Of a stretch of 64,000 nt of DNA, positions 42,901 through 53,300 are shown in pieces. The stretch covers positions 4,531,001 to 4,595,000 of the forward strand of contig NC_133907.1 in the NCBI RefSeq assembly GCF_964199755.1, given 5' to 3'. Origin of the DNA: Larus michahellis (Eukaryota; Chordata; Aves; Charadriiformes; Laridae). A model generated the notes under the pieces. It saw nothing but the letters and a program-made list of their open reading frames with translations. It had not been told where the DNA came from and searched no databases. Within the stretch, counting starts at the first letter, position 1. Every line of letters begins with the position of its first letter. Made by a program: the position numbers and the translations under genes.

Positions 42901-45900
42901 GCACCATCCCAGTGCTTCAAAGGGCTCTGCTGGCATCTCCCCCGGCTGCGAAGCACGACAGAATAGCAGCACACTGGGGCTCAGGGGATTTTTCCGCATC
43001 CGTCCTTAGGAGCATTCGTAGCGCCGTTTCGCAAGGCCCTTTGCCCCTGCCCCTCGCGCGGAGCCCAGCTCTCCTTGGGCTGCCTTCTCCTCCGGCTGTG
43101 CCCCGCCACGTGCCGAGGTGGGCGCTGCGGGGGCTTGCGGATCACTTAAATTTGTGTGGAAACAAGTGGTTGGTGTCTGAGCTCTCAGTGGGAGCTCCCT
43201 TTGCAGGGAGGTTTGGGAGCAGCCTGTTCAGGGGAGCCGGACAAAGGCAAATTTGCAGCTTTATCAGCACGTTGAGGAAAAATCACAGCTGGAAAAGAAA
43301 TACAGCCAGCCACTTCCCTGCCACATCGGAACCGCGAGCTCCTAGGGGTCCTAAGGGCACGTTTCAAAAACAGAGCCTGGGTTTGCACCTCTTGTCCGTG
43401 CATCCTCCCTGGTCAGCATGGATGCACAGATGCAGCTGTGTCCCATGCTCGGAGGTGCCCACGGAGAGCAGCACTTGCTGGGGTACCCCCACCTGTACTG
43501 TCCCCCTGTGAGCTCACCCAGCCCTGCTTCGACTCGGGGCGAGTTTGAGGCTTGGCACCCAAGTAACGTCCATCCGTCCTAGGTTGGGCTTGGAGTCGTG
43601 CTGGTGTGGTCGCACAGTGGGCGGGCAGGCAGCTCAGGTGGCCGGTGCAGCAGCCCCGTGTCCCCTGCGGACCTTGCCGCGGTGGCAAGCAGAGACCAGC
43701 CCTGCAGGTAGGGCCAAGGGCGGCGTCTGCGAGGCACAGAGATGCCGCAGCCGTGTTTGCTTGTGCTGAACATGCAGAAATGGAGTTGAGAAGGCCGGTC
43801 CGCTATGCTAAACCTCAAAGTCGCTAATAAAGTGGTAATTAAAAGCACTTGGGAAGAGCAGCCCTGCCAGAAGGAGAGGCAGAGACACAAGAGCCTTTCA
43901 TTGTTTAACGGGTTGTGCCCATTCATCGGTGGAAGGCAGCCACGGAGGCTCTTGGCGTCCGTCCCCTCTGCCCAGCGTGCAGGGTTGTTTATTCTCTGGG
44001 TTATGAAACGCGGCAGAAGGGCCACGCCAACACGATGCACCAAAAACCCCGGGTTCGGGCCTGGCCCCGCGATGGGGAATGGACCCGGGATTGGGAACAG
44101 GAGCCTCCCTTCTCCCATGTGCCAGGGCCACATGGAGGTGGCTGCAGCACCGGGGGCTCCAGCCATGCTCCTCGCCCACAGCCACCCCCCAGCCCGGCTG
44201 CCGCCTTGCCGGTGGCACAGCAGCGGGCAGAGCCACCCCCCTGCTATGTGGTGCCCAGGGGGGAGAGATGACATCTCCGGGGAAAGTCTCCCAACTAGTT
44301 TTCAGCTCCGATTCACTTTTCCTGGGGGGGGGAACGAGCCCCATGTGAAGAGCGGGGACTCCACCAAGGACCGGACTGGTGTGTGCCGCTCTGCTAATCG
44401 TCTTCTATTGTTTGCAGCTCAATTACACTCGACCGGGGCTTCCAAAGCTCAATCCGAGGCTGCTGGAAAACTGGAAGAACGAAGTGAAGGAGAAGGGCCG
44501 CATCAACTGTCCCAACAACGTAAGGACCGTATCTATTCTTTTCCGGGCCGGCCGGTCTCAGTCTGCAGGAGGAAGGGGGGGTTTTGGGGGCAGAAACCCA
44601 CCAAAGCCAGGTTCTTGTTGGGCCCCAGATGAAGCTGGCAGCGATGCTCGGACCCTTGTTTCATCTCCTCTCCCTTGGGTTGCTGCCGCGCCTGGTTGAA
44701 GCGTGTCCCACCTTTGGAACCCTCCTGGTGTGCTGGAGCTACCAGGCTTGGGGACCGGGCCACCTTCTCCCCAGGTGCCCTTGGGCTGATGGTTCAGCAT
44801 TGTCCTGTTTGGACTCTGGAGCTGCCTTTGGGAAGCTCCCGAGGTGCGGACGGGACGAAGGCTGCACGGTCTGTGCTTGAGAGCCTTTTTATGCTGAGAA
44901 CCTGCTTTTCCCAGAGTAAAGCCGGGGCTGGTTTTGAGCCATTCTTTTTAAAGCCCTGGGACAGGCAAAGACCTCAGCGACATGGTGCGTGCGCTTCATC
45001 TTGCTGTGAAACGCAGCCTTGGCCTGAGCTCACAGGGAGGTGAACTCCACCCTCGTGCTGGGGCCGTTGATTTATCATCTGAAACAAAGCCTTGCTAATG
45101 GGAGTTTTGAACGGGGCTGTTACCGCAAGGCCGGGGGAGACGCGCTGGCTAATTAATGTCATACACAGGCACTTTGAAAAGACATTGCTCAGAAACTGGT
45201 CATGCTGCTGCCTGGGTGATTTCTCTTCTCCGTTAAGCGTCTGCTGTGGCTCCAAGAACTCCTGTAGCCCAGCAGGACCTCCCGACTCCTCACAAATGTA
45301 CGTTTTCCACAGAGACATTTAGGGGAGACATTTTTCAGCCTGTTGCAGAGGGATGTGGCCACATGACTCCCATCAGCACTAATAGGAAACGTGTGACCAG
45401 AGCCCTCCGCGTCTCGCAGAGCATTAACCTCACGCTGCTTAGCCTGGACCGGTGGCCTTGACACAGCAGGCTGCTGGCCCCGGCACGGAGGAAGGCAGGG
45501 AGACGGGAGGGAGTCATGGCAAACCCTGCTTTGTTTCTTCCCACAGTGCTGTGAAGCCATTTACTCCAGCGTCTCGGGGCTGAAAGCTCACCTGGCCAAC
45601 TGCAACAAGGTAGGTCCCTGCTTTTACAGTCTTGGCTTGAAGGTGGAGTTGAGTTTTGGTTTTCTCTCCCCTCTGGCTCGTTCGGAAGCAACAGACCAAG
45701 GGACAACAGCACGGGTTAAAGAATCATGACCGCTGGGAGGGCTGGCGAAGCAATGCCACTGCCCATCGAGTTGTCACAGCTCAGCCCACCCATTGTCACA
45801 CTGTCCCGGTCCAGCCACTCGCCCTCAGCACCGTCCTCCTGGGCAGGATCAAACCCGTAGCCAAAGGTGGAGAGGCTGGAGCTGAGCAGACGTGATGGAG

Positions 45901-48646
45901 GCGCTTTAGCCACGGCCCCAGCCTTGGAGGAGAGGTCCTGCAACACAAATGTCTCACCCAAGGGCCCAGACCTCCGAGATACCGAGTGCCTCGGAGATGG
46001 GGCAGTGGGAGCGAGCCCGCCAGCCTCGCATCCTCCCGCCTCGGTGTCCCCGTCCCCCAGCTTGGTTCTTGCAGCCCCCCGAGTCGTTCATGAGCCCTCG
46101 GCTACCCAGTGCGGCCAGCACCTCGCAGGCAGCCACACATCGGCCGCAGCAGCTCAGAGCCAGGGAGCAGGGCGTCGGAAGCTGAAGGTTTCCCAAGGCA
46201 GGTGGGAATCGGGGAGTCTTTCTCCGTTGATCTGGGCAGCCCTGCAGCCCCTCTGGAAGGCCAGCAGCTTCCCCAGCTGGAGGGAGGCTGGTGCGGTGCC
46301 TGTCGGGGATGGAGCTGAGGCTGGGGGAGCCGGATGCTCCGTGCAGAGACCAGTGCCCGCTCGCTCGACAGAGCAGCAACGCTGCCGGCTGCAGTGAGCT
46401 CCGGTGGCCTGCAGCCGCCACGGGGGAGGGGTCGGGAGCTCAGCGTAGGTCCCTCAAATTGGAACTGAGTAAGAGCTGGTAAAGCTTTATACCCTGAAAC
46501 GTTTCCAGCTGCAGCTTCCATTGAATGGAGCTTCCAGGAGGCAGCTCCAATACCCCGTGGTTATTAAAAACACAAATTCCCGCGCTCCTCCAACACTAGC
46601 TGGAACATCAACCCCTAATGAGATCATTTAGAAAATGGGCTGCAGAGATCCGGCAGAAGAAGCGCTATTTAGGCAGGATAAAAGTGCAAACACAGGAGAC
46701 CAGGGCAGTTCCTTTGCTAGCCTGCAGCACGGTCTCTGAGAGAAAATGGAGCCGTTTTCTGTCTGGTACCATGCACAGAAAGCAGCCAGGTATTTGCAGG
46801 AGCGTTTTCTTTAACAGCAGAGCTGCACCCTCAAGGTCCAGCGAGTCCGGCATAGCCGAGGCCAAGTGCTTGGGGTTGAGTTTGCTGCTTCGTGTCCCCC
46901 AGGCACTGCTGTCAGCAGGACTCTTGCCCTCCCAGGGGATTTAGTTTTGCCATGGATACGTGTGCCACCAAATCTGGTGTAACTTGCGCAGCCCCTCCTG
47001 AGCTGGCCTGCGATCTCCACTGTAAAATCCTGCAGAACTGCTTGAAACGCATCCAGCCTCATCGAGAGCGGAGGGTGCTGCCAGGCAGCGCCCCGGCCTC
47101 GGCGGGGATTGATGCGCTGAGGGGAATTTTTGCGTGAGTATTTCTGAAACCAGCCAGCAGCGGGGCTGGGCCTGCCCGCGTCCTGCCTGTCCCTGCAATG
47201 AAAGACCTGTCTAACTCCAGATTTACAGCACGGAGCCAGCTACGGAGAAATTCCCAGGGAGCATATACATTGCCTGGAGGGGCCCATCCATAAACCCCTC
47301 GTCAATAGAGAGCACATTATCTCCCCTGTGCCTTGAACTGCGCCAGAGCCAGGAGATCAGTCATCCCCACAAGGGCTCTAATGACAGAAATCCAGCAGTC
47401 GCTGTGTCTCTTTGACAGCGTAAAAGGAAAATTAGGTGAGTCTGTTGGACATAAATTAGGTGGCGGTTCAGCCCCAGGAGATCACAAATCTGCTGACAGC
47501 GAGGAAATGGGGCGATCAGCCCCGTCAGCCTCCCACGCGCCCGGGGACACACACGGTGTCGGTAGCAACGTAACAACCGGTGGTGGGGATGCACAGGCAG
47601 CAAAACCTGCCGCTCGCTGCCCTCTGAGCTCACAGGACCTGGCGCTTTGATGCCTGGCACCGGTGCCACGACAGCCGGCTGCACGACCAGCACGGGCCGA
47701 AAATCAGAGCAGAAGATGCGGTTGTGAGCTCCTGGCCTGGGACCGAGGGCCGGCGGAGATCTGGTGGTTTAGAAATCAGTATTTATTTTCTGTTGCTTCG
47801 AAGTTCAAGCATCGACCTCCCTTCACTGTGGGGGGAGCAGGGCAGGGGGAGCCACCCCCCCAGGGCATTTTCGGCTCTGCCTGGGGCTGCAGGAGGATGC
47901 TTTGTCTTGCAGGGGGACCACTCAGTGGGCAAGTACCGCTGCCTCCTGTGCCAGAAGGAGTTCAGCTCCGAAAGCGGGGTCAAGTACCACATCATCAAGG
48001 CTCACTCGGAGGTAAGGAAACGGCTGGGAATGGTCCAGGCTGGTCCCCGCTCCAACACGCCCGTTCTCACACTGTCCCGCTCCATCCATCCCTGTCTGCC
48101 AAGAGCAGAGCACAGCAGCTCCCAGCAGCATCAGCAACGCTGTGACAGTCTAGGGGACACCTCCCTGTCCCCCTTCTGGTCCCTGACACCCTTGGGCTGG
48201 TTGAAGCTGCTCAGTGCCGGCCAGCTTATCCTTGGGGAGGCGATGCCGGTGGGACGTGGGGTGGTCCAGGCTTGGGCAGACGAGGCATGGGCTGTGCGTG
48301 CCGGTGGCCAGCCCCAGGATGGTCACTAACCCCTGTGTCACCCCATGGACAGAACTGGTTCCGAACCTCCGCAGAGGCCAGCCGGAAAAAGAAAAGCAGG
48401 GAACAGCTTTCTTCTAGCAAAGAGGAGAAAAAGAAAAGCACAAGTGGGAAGAAAAGGGGGAGGAAACCCAAGGAGAGGCCTCCAGAACCGTCCCCGAAGG
48501 GCAGAGAGAGCGTGGCAGCAAAGACTAATCACAAGAAAACGCTCGAGCACTGGGAAAGCTCCCGAGGCAGCCCCGACAGGGACGAGCGCGTCCCCAAGCC
48601 CCCGAGCCAGCGGAAGGGGGGAGCCAGCAAGATGCCCGAGAAATGA
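21833..48646 (+). CDS. ZNF512B: ZNF512B, zinc finger protein 512B (complete coding sequence, 16 coding exons, 733 aa)
   Basis: Join of 21833-21953, 25577-25656, 26433-26561, 26892-27064, 27233-27486, 28267-28338, 30558-30692, 32087-32211, 34720-34812, 35651-35749, 36474-36644, 37422-37613, 44418-44519, 45547-45609, 47913-48011 and 48353-48646. All have GT/AG ends and matching phases, with no stop until TGA at 48644. A nuclear chromatin protein; the human protein binds the RBBP4 subunit of NuRD and acts as a repressor. Layout: AT-hook-like KKGRPK (52-57); four C2HC+C2H2 finger pairs (86-142, 340-391, 424-481, 579-634); NuRD-interaction motif RRKQKTP (253-259); SUMO-type sites VKAE (K280), VKKE (K312) and VKPE (K492); a conserved non-finger block (about 497-548); a basic AT-hook-like tail RGRKPK (671-676). 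Human is about 892 residues; the difference is mostly a missing human repeat tract after residue about 150. The paralogue ZNF512 lacks the same motif set and synteny. Confidence 0.97.
21954..25576 (+). other. ZNF512B: ZNF512B intron 2
   Basis: 3.6 kb. No coding exon or RNA gene recognised. A short segment near 25200-25245 (AGGATCTCTTCCAACCCAAA) resembles the 3' end of avian CR1 retroposons, but is too short to assign firmly. Confidence 0.75.
25577..25656 (+). CDS. ZNF512B: ZNF512B exon with AT-hook-like motif
   Basis: It follows TTTGCAG and encodes Gly41-Pro67, containing DKTEGRKKGRPKAENQALKD, nearly identical to human. KKGRPK resembles an AT-hook core that contacts the DNA minor groove. Ends in phase 0 at CCT|GTAAGA. 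Confidence 0.96.
26433..26561 (+). CDS. ZNF512B: ZNF512B exon: module 1 leader and C2HC finger
   Basis: Residues 68-110. Trp74 lies 12 residues before Cys86; the finger is Cys86, Cys91, His104, Cys108 (C-x4-C-x12-H-x3-C). Both ends are in phase 0. Confidence 0.97.
26892..27064 (+). CDS. ZNF512B: ZNF512B exon: module 1 C2H2 finger
   Basis: Residues 111-168. The finger is Cys121, Cys124, His137, His142 (C-x2-C-x12-H-x4-H). After LDRPVPTSK it passes directly to ENKVPKAIGKSSGKKR. In human a long Val/Thr/Lys/Pro repeat stands between these two segments. Confidence 0.97.
27233..27486 (+). CDS. ZNF512B: ZNF512B exon: low-complexity linker
   Basis: Residues 168-252, rich in Ala, Glu, Ser and Lys and predicted disordered. 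It ends EEDPERMKH plus the first base of an Arg codon; that codon begins the NuRD motif completed by the next exon. Confidence 0.95.
28267..28338 (+). CDS. ZNF512B: ZNF512B exon: NuRD-interaction motif
   Basis: With the base from the previous exon it encodes RRKQKTPKKF (Arg253 onward), then TGEQPSISGTFGLK. RRKQxxP is the motif by which FOG1, SALL and related repressors bind RBBP4/7 of NuRD. A nearer AG at 28261-28262 exists upstream, but only the acceptor at 28266 keeps the frame and the human-like sequence. Confidence 0.96.
28339..30557 (+). other. ZNF512B: ZNF512B intron after the NuRD-motif exon
   Basis: 2.2 kb. No repeat or exon recognised. Confidence 0.8.
30558..30692 (+). CDS. ZNF512B: ZNF512B exon: lysine-rich linker with SUMO-type motifs
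   Basis: Residues 277-321. GLVKAEDK contains psi-K-x-E at Lys280, and GVKKEA a second at Lys312. Highly charged and probably disordered. Ends in phase 1. Confidence 0.95.
32087..32211 (+). CDS. ZNF512B: ZNF512B exon: module 2 leader and C2HC finger
   Basis: Residues 322-363. Trp328 is 12 residues before Cys340; the finger is Cys340, Cys343, His357, Cys361 (C-x2-C-x13-H-x3-C, the one module with the short first gap). Confidence 0.96.
32212..34719 (+). other. ZNF512B: ZNF512B intron between module 2 fingers
   Basis: 2.5 kb. Nothing beyond ordinary intron sequence recognised. Confidence 0.8.
34720..34812 (+). CDS. ZNF512B: ZNF512B exon: module 2 C2H2 finger
   Basis: Residues 364-394. Cys370, Cys373, His386, His391. 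The core KSKAGLNYHTMAEH closely resembles that of the module 3 C2H2 finger. Confidence 0.97.
35651..35749 (+). CDS. ZNF512B: ZNF512B exon: module 3 leader and start of C2HC finger
   Basis: Residues 395-427, ending KLKCPNE. Leu412 occupies the place of the leader Trp. The intron cuts the finger between Glu427 and Gly428, in phase 0. Confidence 0.96.
36474..36644 (+). CDS. ZNF512B: ZNF512B exon: rest of module 3 C2HC finger and C2H2 finger
   Basis: Residues 428-484. It completes C2HC (Cys424, Cys429, His442, Cys446) and holds C2H2 (Cys460, Cys463, His476, His481). No intron separates the two fingers here, unlike the other modules. Confidence 0.97.
37346..37389 (+). repeat. 22-bp direct duplication in an acceptor pyrimidine tract
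   Basis: Two adjacent copies of GAGCTCACCTCTTCTCCCCT, 30-75 bp upstream of the exon at 37422. The first copy ends CCCCTCAG, forming a possible upstream acceptor. Its use would add 54 bases. Confidence 0.85.
37422..37613 (+). CDS. ZNF512B: ZNF512B exon: conserved non-finger block
   Basis: Residues 485-548. It includes VKPE (Lys492) and then a block (ERTPSGRIRRTSAQVAVFHL onward to DDLVPETKR) that is almost unchanged in human, although it is not a zinc finger or other domain I can name. Possibly a helical protein-binding segment. Confidence 0.97.
37614..44417 (+). other. ZNF512B: ZNF512B largest intron (6.8 kb)
   Basis: It separates the conserved block from module 4. No exon, RNA gene or named repeat recognised. 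AT-rich islands occur at about 42300-42350 and 42415-42540 (TTTAATTAAATAAA, TTTAATGATTTGGC). Confidence 0.8.
44418..44519 (+). CDS. ZNF512B: ZNF512B exon: module 4 leader and start of C2HC finger
   Basis: Residues 549-582 (LNYTRPGLPKLNPRLLENW start). Trp567 lies 12 residues before Cys579. The donor after CPNN cuts the finger at the same place as in module 3, also in phase 0. Confidence 0.97.
45547..45609 (+). CDS. ZNF512B: ZNF512B exon: rest of module 4 C2HC finger
   Basis: A 21-codon exon, residues 583-603: CCEAIYSSVSGLKAHLANC, giving Cys579, Cys584, His597, Cys601 with an extra Cys583. It is identical in plan to human. Confidence 0.97.
45610..47912 (+). other. ZNF512B: ZNF512B intron between module 4 fingers
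   Basis: 2.3 kb. No coding or repeat feature recognised. Confidence 0.8.
47913..48011 (+). CDS. ZNF512B: ZNF512B exon: module 4 C2H2 finger
   Basis: Residues 604-636. Cys613, Cys616, His629, His634 within YRCLLCQKEFSSESGVKYH. Both ends are in phase 0. Confidence 0.97.
48353..48646 (+). CDS. ZNF512B: ZNF512B last coding exon, basic tail
   Basis: Residues 637-733 and TGA. It begins NWFRTSAE, as in human, then runs of Lys/Glu and an AT-hook-like KKRGRKPKERPPEPSPKG segment, likely also nuclear localisation. It ends ASKMPEK, close to the human end SKAPEK, which confirms the stop. Confidence 0.96.
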   Translation, partial: NWFRTSAEASRKKKSREQLSSSKEEKKKSTSGKKRGRKPKERPPEPSPKGRESVAAKTNHKKTLEHWESSRGSPDRDERVPKPPSQRKGGASKMPEK

Positions 48647-51600
48647 GCAGCTCAGAGACTCGTCTCCGAGGATTCGTTTACAGCCCAGGGTAACAGGGTG
48701 GGGGTCTCTCCCAGTTTTCTGTGCCCCCCGTCCCACCTCCCCTCCCCCCCACCCTCCACTCACCCCCTTTTTACAAAAAAGAAAAGAAAAAAAAAAGAAA
48801 AAAAAAAAAGAGACAGAAAATACCAATTAACCACTTTAAACAAGTCACGGACCTTGTTTCACACTGGAAAACAAACAGGATCAAGCAAGCTGGACCGTTC
48901 TGCGCCCCCTGCCCATGTACATACCCCCCTGCCCGGGACCCTGCCGCCGTCCCCCCTGCCCTGCCCGGGACTTCCCTTCTTACTCCCTGCGCCAAACTGG
49001 TGACGCTTGAGCGAAAGAAAAGTGCAATAGCAGCGGGGCCCCCTCGGACGGGGTCTCTCTGCGGCTGCCTGCTGGGGTGGGGGGACTGCCTGCCGCCGTG
49101 CTGCCTGCTCCCTGCCTGTCCGGCAGCCCCCGGCGGGCTCCAGCCTCCCGCTGCGGGCAGCGCCCGCATCCCTGCACCCAGGGTGATGTTTCCAAAGATG
49201 TTTGACCCGTGCAAGCAGCCGGGGACAGTAGGGTCTGGCAGTGGACGCCGTGGGGGTCCTGGTCGCGCTTTCCCTGCAGCCTCGGGGCGAGAGGGAACGT
49301 CCTTCGGCAGGGACGGGCTCCGTGGTGCTTGTGGCCGGCGCGGTGCCGGGGTTTGTCTGGGCAGCGCAAGGTGGGCAGAGGAAGGAGCAGGGAGCGTGGC
49401 ACGGAGCTGGCAGAGCATCATCCTGAGGTGGCAGGGGTGGCTGCAGCTGCCGGAGGGGGTGCAGGAGCTGTCAGCACCCCTGGAAGTCAATGGGAGAGGA
49501 GGAGGATGCTGTAGGACGGGTCAGGTTGGAAGGTTGAACCGAAAGTTGCGGGAATGCTGTGAGCGCCGTGGAGCATTGTGGTGAGAGCGTGGTGGGGGGG
49601 TGCAACGGGGGAAGCTGCGCCCCGGTGCTCGAGGTGTCTGCAAATGTAGCTGGACACGGAGCCCTACAGCGGCGATGGCAGCCAGCCAGCACGAGGGGGT
49701 CCAGCTGGTGGAAAGGGCGATTCAAGGGTCCCCATCGCGTCCCATCCCAACGGTGCTGATTGCCCAGGAAGGAGGAGTGGGGTTTTCAGTCTCCCAGCTG
49801 TGCCTGCGGGAGGTGTGTAATGGTGACAGGGGGGGCAGCATCAAGTGACAATCATGGATCCTGCTTTCGGGCACATTGCACTCGCCTCGTCCCTCCGGAC
49901 TGGGACCCGCCGCGGGGTGAGTCTCGGCTCCCCCCAGATGCATCCAAGCCCCCAGCCATCTTCCTCGGGGACAGGAGTCCCTGCACGGCGGGCTGTCCCT
50001 CGCTTCTTCTCTTTCCCCGGGCTTTTCTTTGCGTCTGTACTAATACCGTCGTAACACCTCGCTCCGGCCTGGGGGGAGCCATCCCCGGACCGGGATGTGT
50101 CTGTCTCCAGACAAAAACCAGGCTACCTCGGTCCTTGGGAAACGGGCACGTTTTCTCTCGGTAACAGAACAGAAAACCTTAATTTGATTTTTTTTTCCCC
50201 CCTGTGCAGAGCCGGGCAGGTGGTGTCGGGAGGAGGAGAGCTTCTGCTTTTACTTTAATCAATTAAAACCTCAACCCTCGGTTTCCTTCACTGCTCTTCA
50301 CCACCCGCTGGAGGCTCAGTATCATTTCCCTGCTCCGAGGAGCTGCTTAGTAATAATTAACGTCTTTCTCCACTGGCAGGTCATTAGGGCCACGGAGGCA
50401 GGGAGGAGATGGCGGTGTCTGAAGCCGGGGCGGCTTCTCGGAGGAGCCAGTGCTCCTGCTCCGTCCATGGCTGCCGGCAGCTGGATGCCACCATCCCCAT
50501 CAGCCGGTGGCTCAGCCCGGGGCTGGGCACCTGCCCGCGGGCGAGGGAACCCACCTGAGCGCTGCTGGTTGCGCCAGGCTTCGAAGCAATTAGTGAGAAA
50601 GCTTAATTAGCCTGTTTGCCACTTGCGTTTCATCCAGTCTTTGTTTTGATGGTGTCGCTGGTACAAATCCTGCCTCCCCGGGGAAGGGAGGAGAACTTTG
50701 GGAACTGTAGGACCTGCGCCCTCGGAGCTGTCTCGGTGTTTGTCATGACGGGGACGTGGGGACACCGTCCTGGGCCGTGGCGTTTTGCCGTGCTGGACCC
50801 GAGGGACGGCGCCGGCTGCTGCAGAGCCCCGTAGCGGCTCACCAAAGCAATAACCACTGGAGGGGTGGTGGGGAGGGACCCTGCACCCGGGGAGGGTGCT
50901 CGGGCCATGCTCAGCAGGTGTCGGCAGCGGCAGGGAGGGAAGAATGGGCAGAGCTGGGGACACGGTGCAGAGTTCGGCACCGAAATCTCTGCCAAGGGGT
51001 GGAGGGAGCCGCTGGATCCTGAAATCCCGTCCCACCGCAGGGGAATGCCCCTGGCAGAGCTCCGTGCCCTGGCCCGGGGAGCGGGGACCCGCGTCACCCC
51101 GGCCGCTGGTTTGGACCTTCACCTTCTGATCCCCACCGCCTCCCGTTGGGGATAGCACAGGGCTCGAGTCTCATTAACATGCAATTAATTGGCTTCTCAT
51201 TAATGAAATTAACAGGCAGCACTGTGCTCCCATGCGACTGGGAGCTGCTCGAGGTGGGGGAGCCCTGGGGAAGGGCCAGCTTGGGGGTGTCGTTGTGGGG
51301 TCCGGCTGGAAACCCGTCCCCCTGCTTCATTAACGGAGTGTCTCCAAACGAGCGGACTGGGAGCGAGGGGCTGGAGCGGGGACAGCCGTGGTGGCCTCGC
51401 GGGGGTGGCACCATCCCAGAGGGGACCCCGGGGACGGTCTGGGGTCTCGGGGCAGGCGATGGGCTCAGGGCGGTGGGGACAGCGGTCCCGGTGCTGGGGC
51501 TGTCCCCGTCACCCTCGGAGCTGGGAGGCGCTCCTGTGACGGCAGCACCACGCTCAAATGGAAATTTTTATGAGAAAGTGAAATCTTCAGGGTTTTCATT

Positions 51601-52960
51601 TTTTCCCCTTAAGAGGTGTTTTTCCCCCAGTAGTCATCACTCAAGAGGAATATGTTCTCCCACCGTCGCCTTCTCCATGAGACTTCCTTTACTCTCCGGC
51701 TTGTCCAGGGAAGGCTCTGGAGCGATACCAGGAATGTGGGCAGCTGCCAGCCCTGCGGCACACAACGGCGGTGCCAGCGCGGGTTGTCCCCGTTGGGTTG
51801 TGCCCATCCAGGTGCTCCTGGCGAGGCAGCGGCCGACGGGAGAAACCCCCCTGAGCCCAGAGGGGCGGCCGAGAGGGGCTGCGGGGTGAGGTGGGGACGA
51901 GCGCGTCCTCTCCCCTTCCATCCCATCACGCGCGGGGGTTCGGGGACCCTCAGGTGTGACAGCGCGGGACCCCCCCGGGCCTGGCGCTGGCACCAGGGAC
52001 TGAGCCATAGGGTCGTCCCCTCCGGCAGCGGGGAGTAACCTACAGTTAATGTAAAGCCCCACGAAGGGGGTGCTGGGGAGCAGCGTTACCCCCCCAGTCC
52101 CCACCTGCTGCCCGGGGGGTCACTCGTGGTAAGTCATTGGGGGTGTGGGGGGGCTCAGAGCATGGGGGGCTGCGTGGCAGCTCTACAGCTGCAGCCCCGT
52201 GTGTCCCCGGGTGGCACCTGCCTCTGCAGCACCCTGGGGACCGTGACGCCAAGGTCCCACACCCCCCCACACCTCCACCGCTGCGGAGACCCACCGTCCC
52301 CCCCACACCCCCCCAGGAAAGGGCTAAACCTCGGGACGGGGAGCACTGCGACCCCACGGGAAACCTCGCAGAGCCATCCCCGAAAGCTTCGATGGCAGAA
52401 ACCCTCCCTGCCACCCCCATGCTCTGGCGAGGGAGGGCTGTGGCACCGTCACCCCCCGGGACGCGGGGAGGCCGCGGTGGAGCTGCCCCGGCCCGCGGCA
52501 TCGCTCGCACCCAGGAACGTTGGGAGCGTTTTGTTCTTTTCTTTCTCTCCTGGTGACACCCATCCCACGGCATATCCGAATGTTTCTCGTCGATGCCAGT
52601 TATTAGTGCATAAGTGTATTTTGGGGAAAAAAAGAAAATGGAAAAAAAAAAAAAAATTTAAAAAAAAAAAAGAATTTTCAATTTATCACTTGTAACCATA
52701 TATATAAATATATAAATATATATATTAAAAAGTGTTTATTTGCAAAAAATAAAATTGTTTTAACAGTAAACTATCTTATAATAAACTCCCGATTTGTGAC
52801 GATCTGTTCCTTTTGTTAATCATTGCAAAATCCTCAGTTGGAGAGTACTGTAACAGCAGCTCTTAACAGCCGCGCCGCCGAGCACCGCGGAGGGTAACTC
52901 GATGTACTGTATGTATTAAAAACAGCTGTATCGAATAAATGTTTATTGATTTTTTATTAT
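48647..52960 (+). other. ZNF512B: ZNF512B 3'UTR (end approximate)
   Basis: No canonical AATAAA occurs from the stop until a cluster at 52748, 52780 and 52934. The last 400 bp is strongly AT-rich (ATATATAAATATATAA, long A runs near 52628-52672), typical of a 3'UTR end. Purine-rich A tracts lie at 48775-48812. TTAAT/ATTAA-rich patches occur near 50250-50365, 50580-50610 and 51170-51215. No second gene was recognised inside. Confidence 0.75.
52748..52939 (+). terminator. ZNF512B: Cluster of ZNF512B poly(A) signals
   Basis: AATAAA at 52748-52753, 52780-52785 and 52934-52939. The last is followed by GTTTATTGATTTTTTATT, a U/GU-rich downstream element, and is the most likely terminal site. Confidence 0.75.
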
Positions 52961-53300
52961 TACTATTATCCTCGTTATTTCGCAGTTCGGTGGGAGGGTT
53001 TGACGCGGGATCGGCCGGGTTTGTCCTTTGTGGGTCGGTGGGGGCCGAGGGAACCCTCCCCCTCCCCGGGATGGTGGGGATGGAGCACGCGGTCTTCATC
53101 CCGGTGGTGCCCCCAAAATTGGGATGGGGAGTTTGGGGGGCAGGGGGGCGAGGATCGGTGATGCTCCCCACACCGACACTCGGCACAGCCAGGAATCCCC
53201 AGTGCCAGGAGAATCCCGGTGCCCACAGCCCAATGCCCGGCCGCCCCCGCTCCCACAGCACAAATCCCTCCAAATCTGCCCCAATCTGCCCTCCCGCTCC

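Noticed and set aside
21833-48646. Assignment to ZNF512 instead of ZNF512B
   Set aside because: The two are related, but RRKQKTPKKF, DKTEGRKKGRPKAENQAL, the tail ending SKMPEK and the SAMD10/UCKL1 neighbours all indicate ZNF512B.
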